This document shows positions 8,802 through 16,719 of a stretch of DNA of 64,000 nucleotides, in pieces (position 1 is the stretch's first letter; each line of letters starts with the position of its first letter). Under the pieces are notes generated by a model. That model was given only the letters and a program-made list of their open reading frames with translations, had not been told where the DNA came from and did no database searches. This DNA is from Bacillota bacterium (GTDB lineage: Bacteria > Bacillota > Negativicutes > Sporomusales > Sporomusaceae), in assembly GCA_017889705.1 (NCBI GenBank), contig JAGGAB010000035.1, forward strand, positions 1 to 64,000, read 5' to 3'. The position numbers and the translations under genes are program-made.

Positions 8802-9609
8802 CCGCAGGCAATATACCAAGGTCTTTGGCAATTTGCTTGCTAATTTCCCTGGCCTTGCCGCCTATCGCCCCATCTTCTGCTTCGATGTTAGTGGCAAAAA
8901 TGTACCGATGCCCCTGGTTGTCGATGCAGCCGACAAACCAGCCTAAAATCCATTTTCCATCCTGAAAGCCGGAACCTGTTTTGCCCATGAGCTTAACACC
9001 GTTAGTGTCAGATAGGGTGATATTCTTTGTTACTGCTGCCTGGGTTTCAGGCGAGAAAGGCAGTTCGTTGGAATAGAGTTTGTTGAGGAGGTTAACCTGT
9101 TCCATAGCTGAAATTTGCAATGAAGAGCGCAGCCAGAAGGTTGTCAGTCCGCCAGATATGTCATGGTTGCCATAATTGATTTTATTGAGGTAGCCCTGCA
9201 TGCGTTCTTGCCCAATACGGGAGGCAAGCTCCTGGAAGTACCAGACCACTGACTCTTTGGTGGCAGATGCCAGCGTATGGTCATGGTTCCAATAGGGAAA
9301 AGGATAATTGGTGCCATTCCATTTGAGGAGGGTATATACATCTTCATGGTCAAGTACGCCGGTTTCCAGGCCGATGAGGGAGTTGTAAATCTTAAAGGTT
9401 GAGCAGGGTGACAATTGTTTCTGACTTTGCGGCTCATTATAAATGATATAAGTATCATTGGTCTGGTCATACATAACAAAAGTACCGGTAAATCCTTCGA
9501 AGTATTTTGCTAAGTCGTCACGTATAGTGACTTCAGCTGCATTGGCAGAGGTAAGGACAAAACTGAGAACCATAACACACAAGGTAAGTATGAGTAATCT
9601 TTTCTTCAT
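8791..9609 (-). CDS. Class D (OXA-type) beta-lactamase
   Basis: 272 residues from ATG 9609, preceded by AGGAGG; a longer frame to 9717 lacks a ribosome site and would bury the signal peptide. Residues 1-24 are a Sec signal peptide (KKRLLILTL..., likely cut after ANA). Class D serine beta-lactamase motifs are in order: active-site STFK, SVV (SxV), YGN and KTGS, plus the class-typical WYFQELA. It would hydrolyse beta-lactams outside the cytoplasmic membrane. It lies downstream of and co-directional with the FHA regulator, but a strong hairpin separates them, so it is probably transcribed on its own. Confidence 0.9.
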   Translation of the reverse strand: MKKRLLILTLCVMVLSFVLTSANAAEVTIRDDLAKYFEGFTGTFVMYDQTNDTYIIYNEPQSQKQLSPCSTFKIYNSLIGLETGVLDHEDVYTLLKWNGTNYPFPYWNHDHTLASATKESVVWYFQELASRIGQERMQGYLNKINYGNHDISGGLTTFWLRSSLQISAMEQVNLLNKLYSNELPFSPETQAAVTKNITLSDTNGVKLMGKTGSGFQDGKWILGWFVGCIDNQGHRYIFATNIEAEDGAIGGKAREISKQIAKDLGILPAANL

Positions 9610-9697
9610 GCGAGCATTCCTCCTAAGTTTTCTTATGATGTAAGTATATTCCAATTTGGTAGGAAATAAAATGACGGTTTCCTGATAAAACCATGAT

Positions 9698-9751
9698 AAA
9701 GAAGCCACGACTTGCACCGAGCTAACGCTCGGCGCAAGTCGTGGCTTCTTT
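9698..9751. terminator. Long perfect hairpin, probable terminator overlapping the FHA gene 3' end
   Basis: An 18-bp arm AAAGAAGCCACGACTTGC (9698-9715) pairs with 9734-9751, and an inner CCGAGC/GCTCGG stem closes on TAAC. The stop codon of the minus-strand FHA gene (9722-9724) lies in the loop region, so its last ten or so codons are part of the hairpin. The minus-strand T-tract is short. Confidence 0.65.
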
Positions 9752-10417
9752 AATTTCTAAAATACATCCCTGACCGCGCCGCGTTTTTAACAGGCTGCGG
9801 TAGATGCCGAATTTGCGGCGCAGGCGGTATACAATAGCATTGATTTCGTCCAAGCCTACATCAGGTTCATTATTGTTAAGCACCGGGCGTTCTGGCCAGA
9901 CAGTTGCAGAGATGGCTGTATAGCTAACGAGTTTGCTGCGGTTATGATACAGTAATTCCAGCAAACACCATTCCTTAACCGATAACGGGATTTCCTGTTT
10001 GTTTATAGATAGGATCTTGTTGGTTGTGTCGATAATAACCGGTACGTCAGCCGGGGAAGGCTGGGTATTTTTTAATGACCGCGTGTTTTCAAAATCCAGT
10101 GTTTTTTCTAGTTCCGGTGCAATTGCGAAACGAAGCAGCACGATGCTCGTTGCCAGCGTGATTTTATCTCCGTGATGTAAGGGGTAAGGAAGACCGGGTT
10201 CTAATGGCTGGTCATTGAGCCATGTTCCGTGTTTGCTGCCTAAATCCGATATTGACCAAGTTCCATCAAGCTGAGTAATTGAGCAGTGCTTGCGGGATAT
10301 AAGTAAGCTGTCAAATGAAATATCGGGTTTGAACAAGTTGGTAGCCCGGCCTAAGCTTACTTCGCTTTGCAACAATGGAAAGCACATCCCTTTTTCATAC
10401 GGGATATCACTTTCCAC
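9722..10417 (-). CDS. FHA domain plus winged-helix (OmpR-type) regulator
   Basis: 231 residues from GTG 10417. Residues about 1-95 are a forkhead-associated phosphothreonine-binding domain (SLGRATN, ISRKHCSI, SKHGTWLND). Residues about 130-225 resemble an OmpR/PhoB C-terminal DNA-binding domain (LSVKEWCLLELLYHN, VYRLRRKFG, TRRGQGCIL). There is no receiver domain, so the likely input is a Thr-phosphorylated partner. The GTG start has no ribosome site and clips the first FHA strand; the frame continues to 10472, and an AGAAGGTGAT site at 10460-10469 sits before an in-frame ATA at 10454-10456. The true start may therefore be about 13 codons upstream. The target is unknown; the beta-lactamase gene is next. 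Confidence 0.75.
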   Translation of the reverse strand: MESDIPYEKGMCFPLLQSEVSLGRATNLFKPDISFDSLLISRKHCSITQLDGTWSISDLGSKHGTWLNDQPLEPGLPYPLHHGDKITLATSIVLLRFAIAPELEKTLDFENTRSLKNTQPSPADVPVIIDTTNKILSINKQEIPLSVKEWCLLELLYHNRSKLVSYTAISATVWPERPVLNNNEPDVGLDEINAIVYRLRRKFGIYRSLLKTRRGQGCILEIKEATTCAER

Positions 10418-10706
10418 TATTAATCGGGCAAAAGAGGAGTTGTTTTGTATTAGTATAAGATCACCTTCTTATCCTATAATAGTACTTTTAATGTATACCA
10501 ACTGATTTGTGAATGCAACTGATTTCAGAATATCCACCCAGAAGTCAGCTTGATTTTTTATACAGTAAGGGCTGAGCTTAAATCCAGCACTCGAACGGTT
10601 TGTACCCGCTGGATTAGATAAGTTGGTTGTGGCGAACAGTAACATTTAAGCAACTGTCTTAATATTATGTAATGTCAGATGAATTATAAGTAAAGGAGGT
10701 GACTTT
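10418..10706. other. Intergenic region between the FHA gene and the Cys-rich gene
   Basis: It contains the 5' region of the FHA gene and the leader of the downstream Cys-rich gene. A small hairpin AATCCAGC / GCTGGATT lies near 10580-10617. No further open frame or confident promoter is seen. Confidence 0.5.
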
Positions 10707-10898
10707 GTGCACTATTGCATAAAATGCAAGCAGGAAGACCATTGCAAGCAAGATAACCATTGCAAGCCGGTAGGGTGTGAGTGCTGCAAATGCCCTGTTT
10801 GTGGTAGATGCCTAAAATGTCATGAATGTGGTAGATGCTTAAAATGCCCCGGATGTGGAAGATGTATCTATTGCTGTAACCGTGAATTTGACAAATAA
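10707..10898 (+). CDS. Cys-rich miniprotein with CGRCLKC repeats
   Basis: 63 residues with 18 cysteines, GTG start behind an excellent AAAGGAGGTGA site. The first part is Lys/His/Cys-rich. The second has three repeats of the form CxxCGRCLKC spaced 10 residues apart (CPVCGRCLKC, CHECGRCLKC, CPGCGRCIYC). This resembles zinc-ribbon-like or metal-binding miniproteins, or a disulfide-cross-linked coat component. Its position next to SPOCS-domain genes favours a spore role, by inference. No family is recognised with certainty. Confidence 0.7.
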   Translation: MHYCIKCKQEDHCKQDNHCKPVGCECCKCPVCGRCLKCHECGRCLKCPGCGRCIYCCNREFDK

Positions 10899-10906
10899 TG
10901 ATTAGT

Positions 10907-10939
10907 GCTGGGCATTTTTATAATGTACCAGCTTTTTTT
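10907..10939 (+). terminator. Probable terminator after the Cys-rich gene
   Basis: GCTGG (10907-10911) pairs with CCAGC (10928-10932), followed by seven T. The stem is short and the loop large. The repeat immediately downstream carries a second terminator-like hairpin. Confidence 0.5.
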
Positions 10940-11034
10940 ACCCTAACAGAAAGTATAACTTTCTTAAAAGCAGGATAAGAGCAACATCGGCTTCCGCCGT
11001 CGCTAAAAGCTTGGCGCAAGCCGTGTTTTCTTTA
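10939..11034 (+). repeat. Dispersed repeat (family 3, copy 1)
   Basis: The block beginning CCCTAACAGAAAGTATAAC and ending GCAAGCCGTGTTTTCTTTAT recurs at 21300-21393 in the same orientation. It contains the palindrome AGAAAGTATAACTTTCT. It ends in a CGGCTT..GCC / GGC..AAGCCG hairpin with a T-rich tail, so it may act as a terminator module. Confidence 0.7.
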
Positions 11035-11172
11035 TTATCACGCGATATTACAAAACATAAGAATTTTAATTAATAGCTTGCGTTAGAGTAGCATAAACCA
11101 TCCTAAAACCATAAAATATAACGTCTAAGGAGATTGCAGTCTATTATTAGAAAAAATAAGGAGGAAACATAA

Positions 11173-11832
11173 ATGAGTGGTGATTTTGTAGAGGTGTCTG
11201 GCATTACCCCAAGCTCACATTTCCCCAAATGCCCGCCCAATCATCCTTGCACTCAATTTTGTGAAATCGACAAATTATTTATACCTTGTCCCAATCCTGG
11301 TATTGACGCAATACGGGAGGTATGTGTAAACGTAATTGTGTGTGCAACAAAAGAAATATGTACACCGTTAGGGAGAAAATTGGTTATTGACGGCAAAAAA
11401 CAAATAAAGGTGAATTTTACAGCTGATGATCCTTGCAAGTCAGTACATTCTGCCGTGTTTGATATTCCCTTTTGTGCGTTTATCCTGTTAGGCGAGATTA
11501 AACATGAAGTAATACAGGTTTGCACAGCAATAGAAGATATTACCGTAAAATTACTGGATTGCAGATGTTTAACAGTCACCAGTATTATTTTTATTTGCCC
11601 GGTATTTAAAAAAGAGGCAAGCAGCTTTCCGCATAATCAATGTGAATGTCATGAGCCGTGCAAACCCCAAAACGAGTGTTTCGATACCTGTAATCACCAT
11701 ATTCCTTATGAGAATTGCTGTATTGGACAAGGCCAGTCCACACAAAAAAAATACCAGTCCGGCACAAAGTGTACTAGTTGTGGTTCTCAGCATATAATGC
11801 GTTCCGATCATCGTTATTATTATGGAAAATAA
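11173..11832 (+). CDS. SPOCS-domain (DUF3794) protein with Cys-rich tail
   Basis: 219 residues, ATG after AAGGAGGAAAC. Residues about 35-150 fit the SPOCS/DUF3794 pattern (LFIPCPNPGID, GRKLVIDGKKQIKV, SVHSAVFDIPFCAFILL), a beta-rich domain known from spore coat proteins such as SafA partners and spore-cortex assembly factors. The tail (about 155-219) is rich in Cys and His (CECHEPC, CTSCGSQH). It is probably structural in the spore coat rather than an enzyme. It is followed after 36 nt by a second SPOCS-type gene. A CATAAAATA -10-like element lies at 11110-11118, but without a good -35. Confidence 0.75.
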   Translation: MSGDFVEVSGITPSSHFPKCPPNHPCTQFCEIDKLFIPCPNPGIDAIREVCVNVIVCATKEICTPLGRKLVIDGKKQIKVNFTADDPCKSVHSAVFDIPFCAFILLGEIKHEVIQVCTAIEDITVKLLDCRCLTVTSIIFICPVFKKEASSFPHNQCECHEPCKPQNECFDTCNHHIPYENCCIGQGQSTQKKYQSGTKCTSCGSQHIMRSDHRYYYGK

Positions 11833-11868
11833 AACGGTTTTTACAAATTTAAAAAGGAGGTGATCTAT

Positions 11869-12564
11869 ATGGGGCGCGCCCGTACTCAATTATCGGTAAA
11901 TGGCAAGCTCTGCATTCCCTTAAATAAGCCCAAGGTTGCGACTATACTTCGGGTAACAACAACGCCGGTTATTGACAAAACCGTGGTAGGTCACAGGGTG
12001 GTTATTTTTATCGGGCATATACGTGTTTGTATGGAGTATGCTGCCTATGTTCCGGCGGAGACGCAGCCTATTCACTTTGTGTCGTTTGCATTACCTTTTA
12101 AGGCAATTGTGAATTATCGCAGAGCCCGCCCGGGGCTAAGGGCCTATGTTAAAACAAAAGTGCTATTTCAGGAATTTCACTTACTCGATCCAAACACTAT
12201 CAAAAAAATGATAGTGTTACAGCTCAAAATACGCAAAATGGGCCGCATAAAAAAATGGCCGCCGGTATGCTGTTTGCCATCAGGGGAGGGATGTCAACCT
12301 GTCCATCCGGTTTCTCAGCCATATCTGCAATCAAGCTGCTGTGGAACACAGATACTTGGTCAATCTGGGGAAAAAACCTATAATCCTGTTGACTGTAAGC
12401 AAGAAGTGATATTTCCAGTCTGTGAAGAAGAGCCGGATAACCTTAGCTTCACAAATAAGTCGTATCATAATGACGTCAGCAGAGACTTAGACCTATACGG
12501 TAAAGTTTATCTGCCTACCTCTATCCAACCACTCGCTGTTGCGGGTGCAGCCAGAGGCATGTGA
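11869..12564 (+). CDS. SPOCS-domain (DUF3794) protein
   Basis: 231 residues from ATG 11869, well spaced from AAAAGGAGGTGAT; an in-frame GTG at 11860 lies inside that site and is rejected. The N-terminal ~130 residues resemble the short SPOCS type (LCIPLNKPKVATILRV, QPIHFVSFALPFKAIV). The Cys- and Pro-containing tail has no recognisable domain. It is the closest in-window relative of the protein at 14965-15459. Probably co-transcribed with the gene at 11173. Confidence 0.7.
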   Translation: MGRARTQLSVNGKLCIPLNKPKVATILRVTTTPVIDKTVVGHRVVIFIGHIRVCMEYAAYVPAETQPIHFVSFALPFKAIVNYRRARPGLRAYVKTKVLFQEFHLLDPNTIKKMIVLQLKIRKMGRIKKWPPVCCLPSGEGCQPVHPVSQPYLQSSCCGTQILGQSGEKTYNPVDCKQEVIFPVCEEEPDNLSFTNKSYHNDVSRDLDLYGKVYLPTSIQPLAVAGAARGM

Positions 12565-12629
12565 AATTTTTAATTACAGACAAATTAAGAATTAACGGGT
12601 AAGATCAATCCTGGCTGCTTTTGCATAAT

Positions 12630-12677
12630 AACCGTTCTAAGACTCCCACCTCCATAAGTGGGAGTCTTAGAACGGTT
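12630..12677. repeat. Perfect 20-bp hairpin (double-hairpin family, copy 2)
   Basis: AACCGTTCTAAGACTCCCAC (12630-12649) pairs perfectly with 12658-12677 around an 8-nt loop. There is no T-tract, so it is not a standard terminator. The sequence matches hairpin 1 at 7362-7404. Confidence 0.65.
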
Positions 12678-12761
12678 CAGTTATCGGATAAAGTTAAGCG
12701 GGCTAGCGTAAGGTTTGTCCGATATCCATGCTGGCATCCATAAGAGTTTTCCTCAAACTCT

Positions 12762-12796
12762 ATTGTTTGGCCGAAGTAGTATATCGGCCAAACAAT
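12762..12796. other. Perfect 13-bp inverted repeat, function unknown
   Basis: ATTGTTTGGCCGA (12762-12774) pairs with 12784-12796, loop 9 nt. It lies downstream of the minus-strand SPOCS gene at 12877. Neither side has a T-tract, so a terminator role is uncertain. Confidence 0.4.
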
Positions 12797-12876
12797 TTGA
12801 GCTGTACTCTTGGGAAACCATCTTTGATAAAGCCGGAAAATTACAGTCAGATCAGCATGTAATACATCAGCTTCTT

Positions 12877-13398
12877 TTAAATGGGAATGGCTTGCAAAAA
12901 CAAAGTCACATTTTTAAATATTTCCCGGCAGTTAAAAGGCATTGCGAAAACGTCTTCAACACAGGTTTCAACGCAAAATTGCTGATCCAAAGGTGTGTCG
13001 CAGGCCAATACAATAAATGCTGAGAAGGGGACAGTGAAATGTGCAAAATGAACAGGTTGATTACAAAGGGCCGCCGTATAAACCACCTTTTGTTTTAAAA
13101 TGCCTTCCACAATCAGTTTTTTGCCTGTTAATCGTAAGCCTTCGCGATTAACAATTGGCTGGTGGCACTCTCCGGCCGGTGTTTTCACAATCTTTATGGA
13201 CTTGATTTGTACATCAATAAAAACTTTGTCGATCTTTTCAACATCTGGTTTGCTATAAGGTAATTGCAAAACCTCCGGTATGGATATTTGCGTCCATTGA
13301 CCAAGATCACACTTATTCAGGCCTAACGAAACTTGATTCGCATCACATAAGCCTATTACTTCAACGGCATTTTGTTCCAGGCAGGGGCATGTTTTCAT
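12877..13398 (-). CDS. SPOCS-domain (DUF3794) protein
   Basis: 173 residues covering essentially one SPOCS domain: WTQISIPEVLQLPYSKPD near the start, GKKLIVEGILKQKVVY in the middle and VHFAHFTVPFSAFIVL near the end. An N-terminal CPCLEQN adds cysteines. It is last of three co-directional SPOCS genes (25-nt gap to the next upstream), which share a sigma-K-like promoter at 14691-14718. Its likely role is spore coat or exosporium structure. Confidence 0.8.
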   Translation of the reverse strand: MKTCPCLEQNAVEVIGLCDANQVSLGLNKCDLGQWTQISIPEVLQLPYSKPDVEKIDKVFIDVQIKSIKIVKTPAGECHQPIVNREGLRLTGKKLIVEGILKQKVVYTAALCNQPVHFAHFTVPFSAFIVLACDTPLDQQFCVETCVEDVFAMPFNCREIFKNVTLFLQAIPI

Positions 13399-13423
13399 AA
13401 CTGAATATCCCTCCTCATAAATC

Positions 13424-14053
13424 CTATATGCAAATTTCCGGCGATATAACAGGTAATGCCCTGATTACTAAGGTTACATTTTTAAATATTTGTCTTGGCG
13501 TAATTTCTGCCACATAAATATCTTCAATACAGGCATCAATTTTAAATTTTCTTGTCGGCGGATCATCCGGTGCCAGAATAATAAATGCCGAGAAGGGAAC
13601 GTCAAAATGCGCGGCATGAACGCTTTGTTCTTCTACTGCAGCCGCATACACAATTTTTTGTTGCAGAACTCCTTCCACAACGAGTTTTCTGCCGGTCAAA
13701 TTGGTGCATTCCTCATTGGTAAAAACCATGCAGTCATCACCTGGTGTGCGAATAACCTGCTGCGAAATAATCTCTATTGAAGCAGAAATACTGATTATCT
13801 GCTCAATATCAGGTTTTTGACAAGGAATACACAGTACTTCCGGAATAAATAACTGTGTCCATCTTCTGATACAGCCGAAATCCAAAAATTTTTCCAATTG
13901 TTCTTTAGGACATACGCCGTTAATGATTACCATTTGATCCGGTTGTTCACAGTCGCTAGGTGAAGGTCTTTCAAAATTACCGGCAATGCTGCATTCAACA
14001 TTGCCAATGGTTACCTTACACTCGTTATGGCAATCGATATTGCAATTACGCAT
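13424..14053 (-). CDS. SPOCS-domain (DUF3794) protein, Cys-rich N-terminus
   Basis: 209 residues. About 60 N-terminal residues contain several Cys (NCNIDCHNECK). The SPOCS domain follows with WTQLFIPEVLCIPCQKPDIE, GRKLVVEGVLQQKIVYAA and VHAAHFDVPFSAFIIL. It ends with the family-typical IFKNVTLVIRALP. It is the middle gene of a three-gene minus-strand unit (34-nt gap upstream). Cysteines may cross-link in the coat, by inference. Confidence 0.8.
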   Translation of the reverse strand: MRNCNIDCHNECKVTIGNVECSIAGNFERPSPSDCEQPDQMVIINGVCPKEQLEKFLDFGCIRRWTQLFIPEVLCIPCQKPDIEQIISISASIEIISQQVIRTPGDDCMVFTNEECTNLTGRKLVVEGVLQQKIVYAAAVEEQSVHAAHFDVPFSAFIILAPDDPPTRKFKIDACIEDIYVAEITPRQIFKNVTLVIRALPVISPEICI

Positions 14054-14087
14054 TTTCGTTCCTCCTTTGTTTTAGGCGCTGAGGGCT

Positions 14088-14633
14088 TTAATATTCATCC
14101 ATTGTTGTCGGAACAGCCTGTAAAAATAGCAGGACGTTTTTAAATACTCGTCGTTTCCCAACTTCCTGAACAAACACATCTTCAACACAAGGATTAACTT
14201 GATAGTTGATATATAAGGAATCAATCTTTTTGTCGCTGCAGGTACATTCATTTACAATCCTTACATACTTCGGGATGACAATAAAAGCTGAAAATGGTAC
14301 TACGAAATGAGCAGAGTGAACCGGCTGATTAGGGAAGTCGGCGGTATATGTGATTGACTGGCAAAGTACGCCTTCGATTATGAGTTTTCTGCCTGTTAAT
14401 ATTTTATTCTCAAAATTTGGTGCCTTTTCTGTACTGGGGGTTACTATAACTTTTGTTCGGACGATTTTTGCACCAACGTTTGCTGAAATGATTTGTTCGA
14501 TATCAGGCTTTTCTCTGGGGAGAATCAAATTTTCAGGAATTGAAATTTCTGTCCAACTATCGTTATCATGTAATTCAATTGTGCTGACATCGCAAATTCC
14601 GGCAATATTGATTAAACTGCTATCCACTTCCAT
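14088..14633 (-). CDS. SPOCS-domain (DUF3794) protein
   Basis: 181 residues, start preceded by AAGGAGGAATG. The single SPOCS domain shows WTEISIPENLILPREKPDIE, GRKLIIEGVLCQSITY and VHSAHFVVPFSAFIVI, ending in RRVFKNVLLFLQAVP. It is first in the three-gene minus-strand unit and lies just downstream of a promoter matching the sigma-K pattern. It is probably a structural coat component. Confidence 0.8.
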   Translation of the reverse strand: MEVDSSLINIAGICDVSTIELHDNDSWTEISIPENLILPREKPDIEQIISANVGAKIVRTKVIVTPSTEKAPNFENKILTGRKLIIEGVLCQSITYTADFPNQPVHSAHFVVPFSAFIVIPKYVRIVNECTCSDKKIDSLYINYQVNPCVEDVFVQEVGKRRVFKNVLLFLQAVPTTMDEY

Positions 14634-14690
14634 TCCTCCTTGTTATTTTGGGTTTGGATTAGGCTGTATAAAAGAACTGATCTTCTAAGT

Positions 14691-14718
14691 TATTATATGT
14701 TGCGAATTCAGCAGTGGT
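14691..14718 (-). promoter_or_regulatory. Candidate sigma-K promoter for the three SPOCS genes
   Basis: Minus strand: AC at 14718-14717, 17-nt spacer, CATATAATA at 14699-14691. It is the same pattern and spacing as four other elements in the window. Confidence 0.55.
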
Positions 14719-14914
14719 TCCAGAAAATAGTGACATAATACTAAAATGGCTGAGGGAAAGTAAAGTATTTCGGCTTATTGTACATGATAGGATAAAAACA
14801 TAACTATTTGAACATTTCAACTGCAGTGCAGGCGACGTTCAAACACGCCTGCATAAAGTCGACGTTTATCTGAGGTAGCTTGCGATGGCCTAAGTAGCAG
14901 AATCTATTTTGTAT

Positions 14915-14923
14915 CATAAACTA
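14915..14923 (+). promoter_or_regulatory. Sigma-K-like -10 element upstream of the SPOCS gene at 14965
   Basis: CATAAACTA matches CATAnnnTA about 40 nt upstream of the ATG. The -35 position has AG, not AC, so support is weaker than for the other elements. Confidence 0.3.
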
Positions 14924-14964
14924 GTAGTAAATAATGAAAGTATGCTAGTGAGGAGGGTTCAGCG

Positions 14965-15459
14965 ATGAGTCGGAGACATCATCGAAAAAGTACGCAGCTA
15001 GCCCTGAATGATACCTTGTTACTTCCCTGCGATAAACCTGATATCGAATGCATATTGCGCGCGACGGTAACCCCGTCCTTTGAAAAAGTAATGGCGGCAG
15101 ACCGGAGACTGATTTTTTCCGGGGACATACTTATCCATGTCGAATATGTGGCCTGCGTTCCGGACGGCTCGCAGCCGATACATTTTGTTTCCTTAAAAAA
15201 ACCTTTTGATGGCATGATTAGTCATCGGTATGCCTGTAAAGGCATGCATGCTCAACTAAAAGGGGTGGTGGAAATTTTTGAATTCCAGGTTATAAATCCG
15301 CGAAGCATTAGACTCTCACTGAATCTGCTGGTGTATTCCGTTAGATTTGCACATGAATCCAGACCTTTGCCCCCTCACATCGGCGTGCCCTGTAATAATT
15401 TGTATGGCAACGATCAGCTGCGAGGGTTGCTGACAGCAGACGCTGCTTTGCAGGAATGA
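14965..15459 (+). CDS. SPOCS-domain (DUF3794) protein, short type
   Basis: 164 residues, ATG after GAGGAGGGTTC. It shows LLLPCDKPDIECILRATV, RRLIFSGDILIHVEYVA and QPIHFVSLKKPFDGMI, and is most like the protein at 11869-12564. It lacks the long Cys-rich tail. It stands alone on the plus strand and converges on a glycosyltransferase unit, with a shared terminator between. A spore coat role is inferred from family and context. Confidence 0.75.
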   Translation: MSRRHHRKSTQLALNDTLLLPCDKPDIECILRATVTPSFEKVMAADRRLIFSGDILIHVEYVACVPDGSQPIHFVSLKKPFDGMISHRYACKGMHAQLKGVVEIFEFQVINPRSIRLSLNLLVYSVRFAHESRPLPPHIGVPCNNLYGNDQLRGLLTADAALQE

Positions 15460-15510
15460 ACCCACAATACATAGATAAGGTAGTGTCTAGAGTACGGAGC
15501 TTGCCGGCGC

Positions 15511-15564
15511 AAAAGCATAAAAGGCCATCACCTGAAAAGGTTGATGATAGCCTTTTATGCTTTT
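15511..15564. terminator. Bidirectional terminator between convergent genes
   Basis: AAAAGCATAAAAGGC (15511-15525) pairs with GCCTTTTATGCTTTT (15550-15564), and CATCA/TGATG pairs inside. A-rich and T-rich flanks can serve both strands. Confidence 0.85.
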
Positions 15565-15588
15565 GACTGTTTGGATAAAACCAGCCGC

Positions 15589-16689
15589 TCAGTCCATAAT
15601 TAAATTCTTTAAGAATGCCCGGTTATGGTGAATCATGGGATCATCCGGAATAAAAGTTCCGGCTATTTCATTATGTTTACTGGCAAGTTTATACTGGCCG
15701 GCACGGGAGTAACATACACAAAGCTGAAGGTGCGGCAGCCAGGTCTGGCACACATTGTTCACCAAGCCCCAGGCGTCATTGGGACACTCGGCTGCTGACG
15801 CCAACTTATACCAAAATATTGCCTGGTTCAATTGATTGTTATTAAGATGATAAAAACCAAGACGACAGCAAAAATCTGCTCTGGGGATGTCAAACTTAAA
15901 GGACATGTATATATATTTGAGCATATTTTCAACATCATTCAGACTGCTAAAACAGTCGGCTAATTTGCCGCAGGCGCCGATTGTGTCTTCGACCCAGCCG
16001 CCTTTTGCAGCTAGATATTGCTGATAATATTCAATAGCACGGTTATACAGCTTGTGGTCAAATAATTCATTAGCGAAATAGTATAAATCCCGCGGAGAAA
16101 ACTGTTCTCCCTTTTGTTGGCGTTCTTCATAGATTTTCAGATTTCTCTCAGAATCGTGACTGAGCGGCAAGTGCGTGACTGCAATTGGAGAATCGAGGGC
16201 TTTGCCGTATACTTCCAGATATTCATGCACTGGACCAATCCAGAGAAAATTTTTTTTGCGCTTAACAAGACGATTTCGGCGTCGTTGAAAAATGACTTTG
16301 CCATACTGATCAAAGCCCAAATTATAAAGCATGCTGACAACATCTATATCATGGTCAAGCGTTGACTTCAACTTGATGAGAAAATTTTGATCCTGTGGCA
16401 AGAAAACGTCATCAGCATCTAACCACAGAATGAATTCCTGCGTCGCCTGGGTAAAAGCAAAATTACGGGCGGCTGCAAAATCATTAATCCATGTAAAATC
16501 AAACACTTTGTCAGTGAATTTTCTAACGATATTTTTGGTATTGTCAGTTGAGCCTGTATCCACAATTATGATTTCATCAACAATTCCTTCTGTTGAACGC
16601 AAACAGCGTTCAATGGTTTGCTCTTCATTTTTAACAATCATGCACAGACTTATTGTAATCGGTGTTTGTGGCTTACCTTTCTCTGACAT
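15589..16689 (-). CDS. Family 2 glycosyltransferase with helical repeats
   Basis: 366 residues from ATG 16689, which is correctly spaced from GGAGG; an ATG two codons earlier abuts that site. The GT-A domain shows SLCMIVKNEEQ, DTGSTDNT and LDADDVF, with IGPVHEYLE in place of the HEQ signature of the genes at 653-5795. The C-terminal half has TPR-like repeats (YNRAIEYYQQYLAAKG). It is third in a unit with GDP-mannose dehydratase and another transferase, behind a sigma-K-like promoter. The substrate is unknown. Confidence 0.85.
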   Translation of the reverse strand: MSEKGKPQTPITISLCMIVKNEEQTIERCLRSTEGIVDEIIIVDTGSTDNTKNIVRKFTDKVFDFTWINDFAAARNFAFTQATQEFILWLDADDVFLPQDQNFLIKLKSTLDHDIDVVSMLYNLGFDQYGKVIFQRRRNRLVKRKKNFLWIGPVHEYLEVYGKALDSPIAVTHLPLSHDSERNLKIYEERQQKGEQFSPRDLYYFANELFDHKLYNRAIEYYQQYLAAKGGWVEDTIGACGKLADCFSSLNDVENMLKYIYMSFKFDIPRADFCCRLGFYHLNNNQLNQAIFWYKLASAAECPNDAWGLVNNVCQTWLPHLQLCVCYSRAGQYKLASKHNEIAGTFIPDDPMIHHNRAFLKNLIMD

Positions 16690-16719
16690 ATCCATCCTCC
16701 TGCAGGCTGGTAATTAGGT

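Noticed and set aside
12715-13023. Plus-strand frame overlapping the SPOCS gene 3' end
   Set aside because: It overlaps a minus-strand SPOCS gene with full domain motifs and has no upstream ribosome site.
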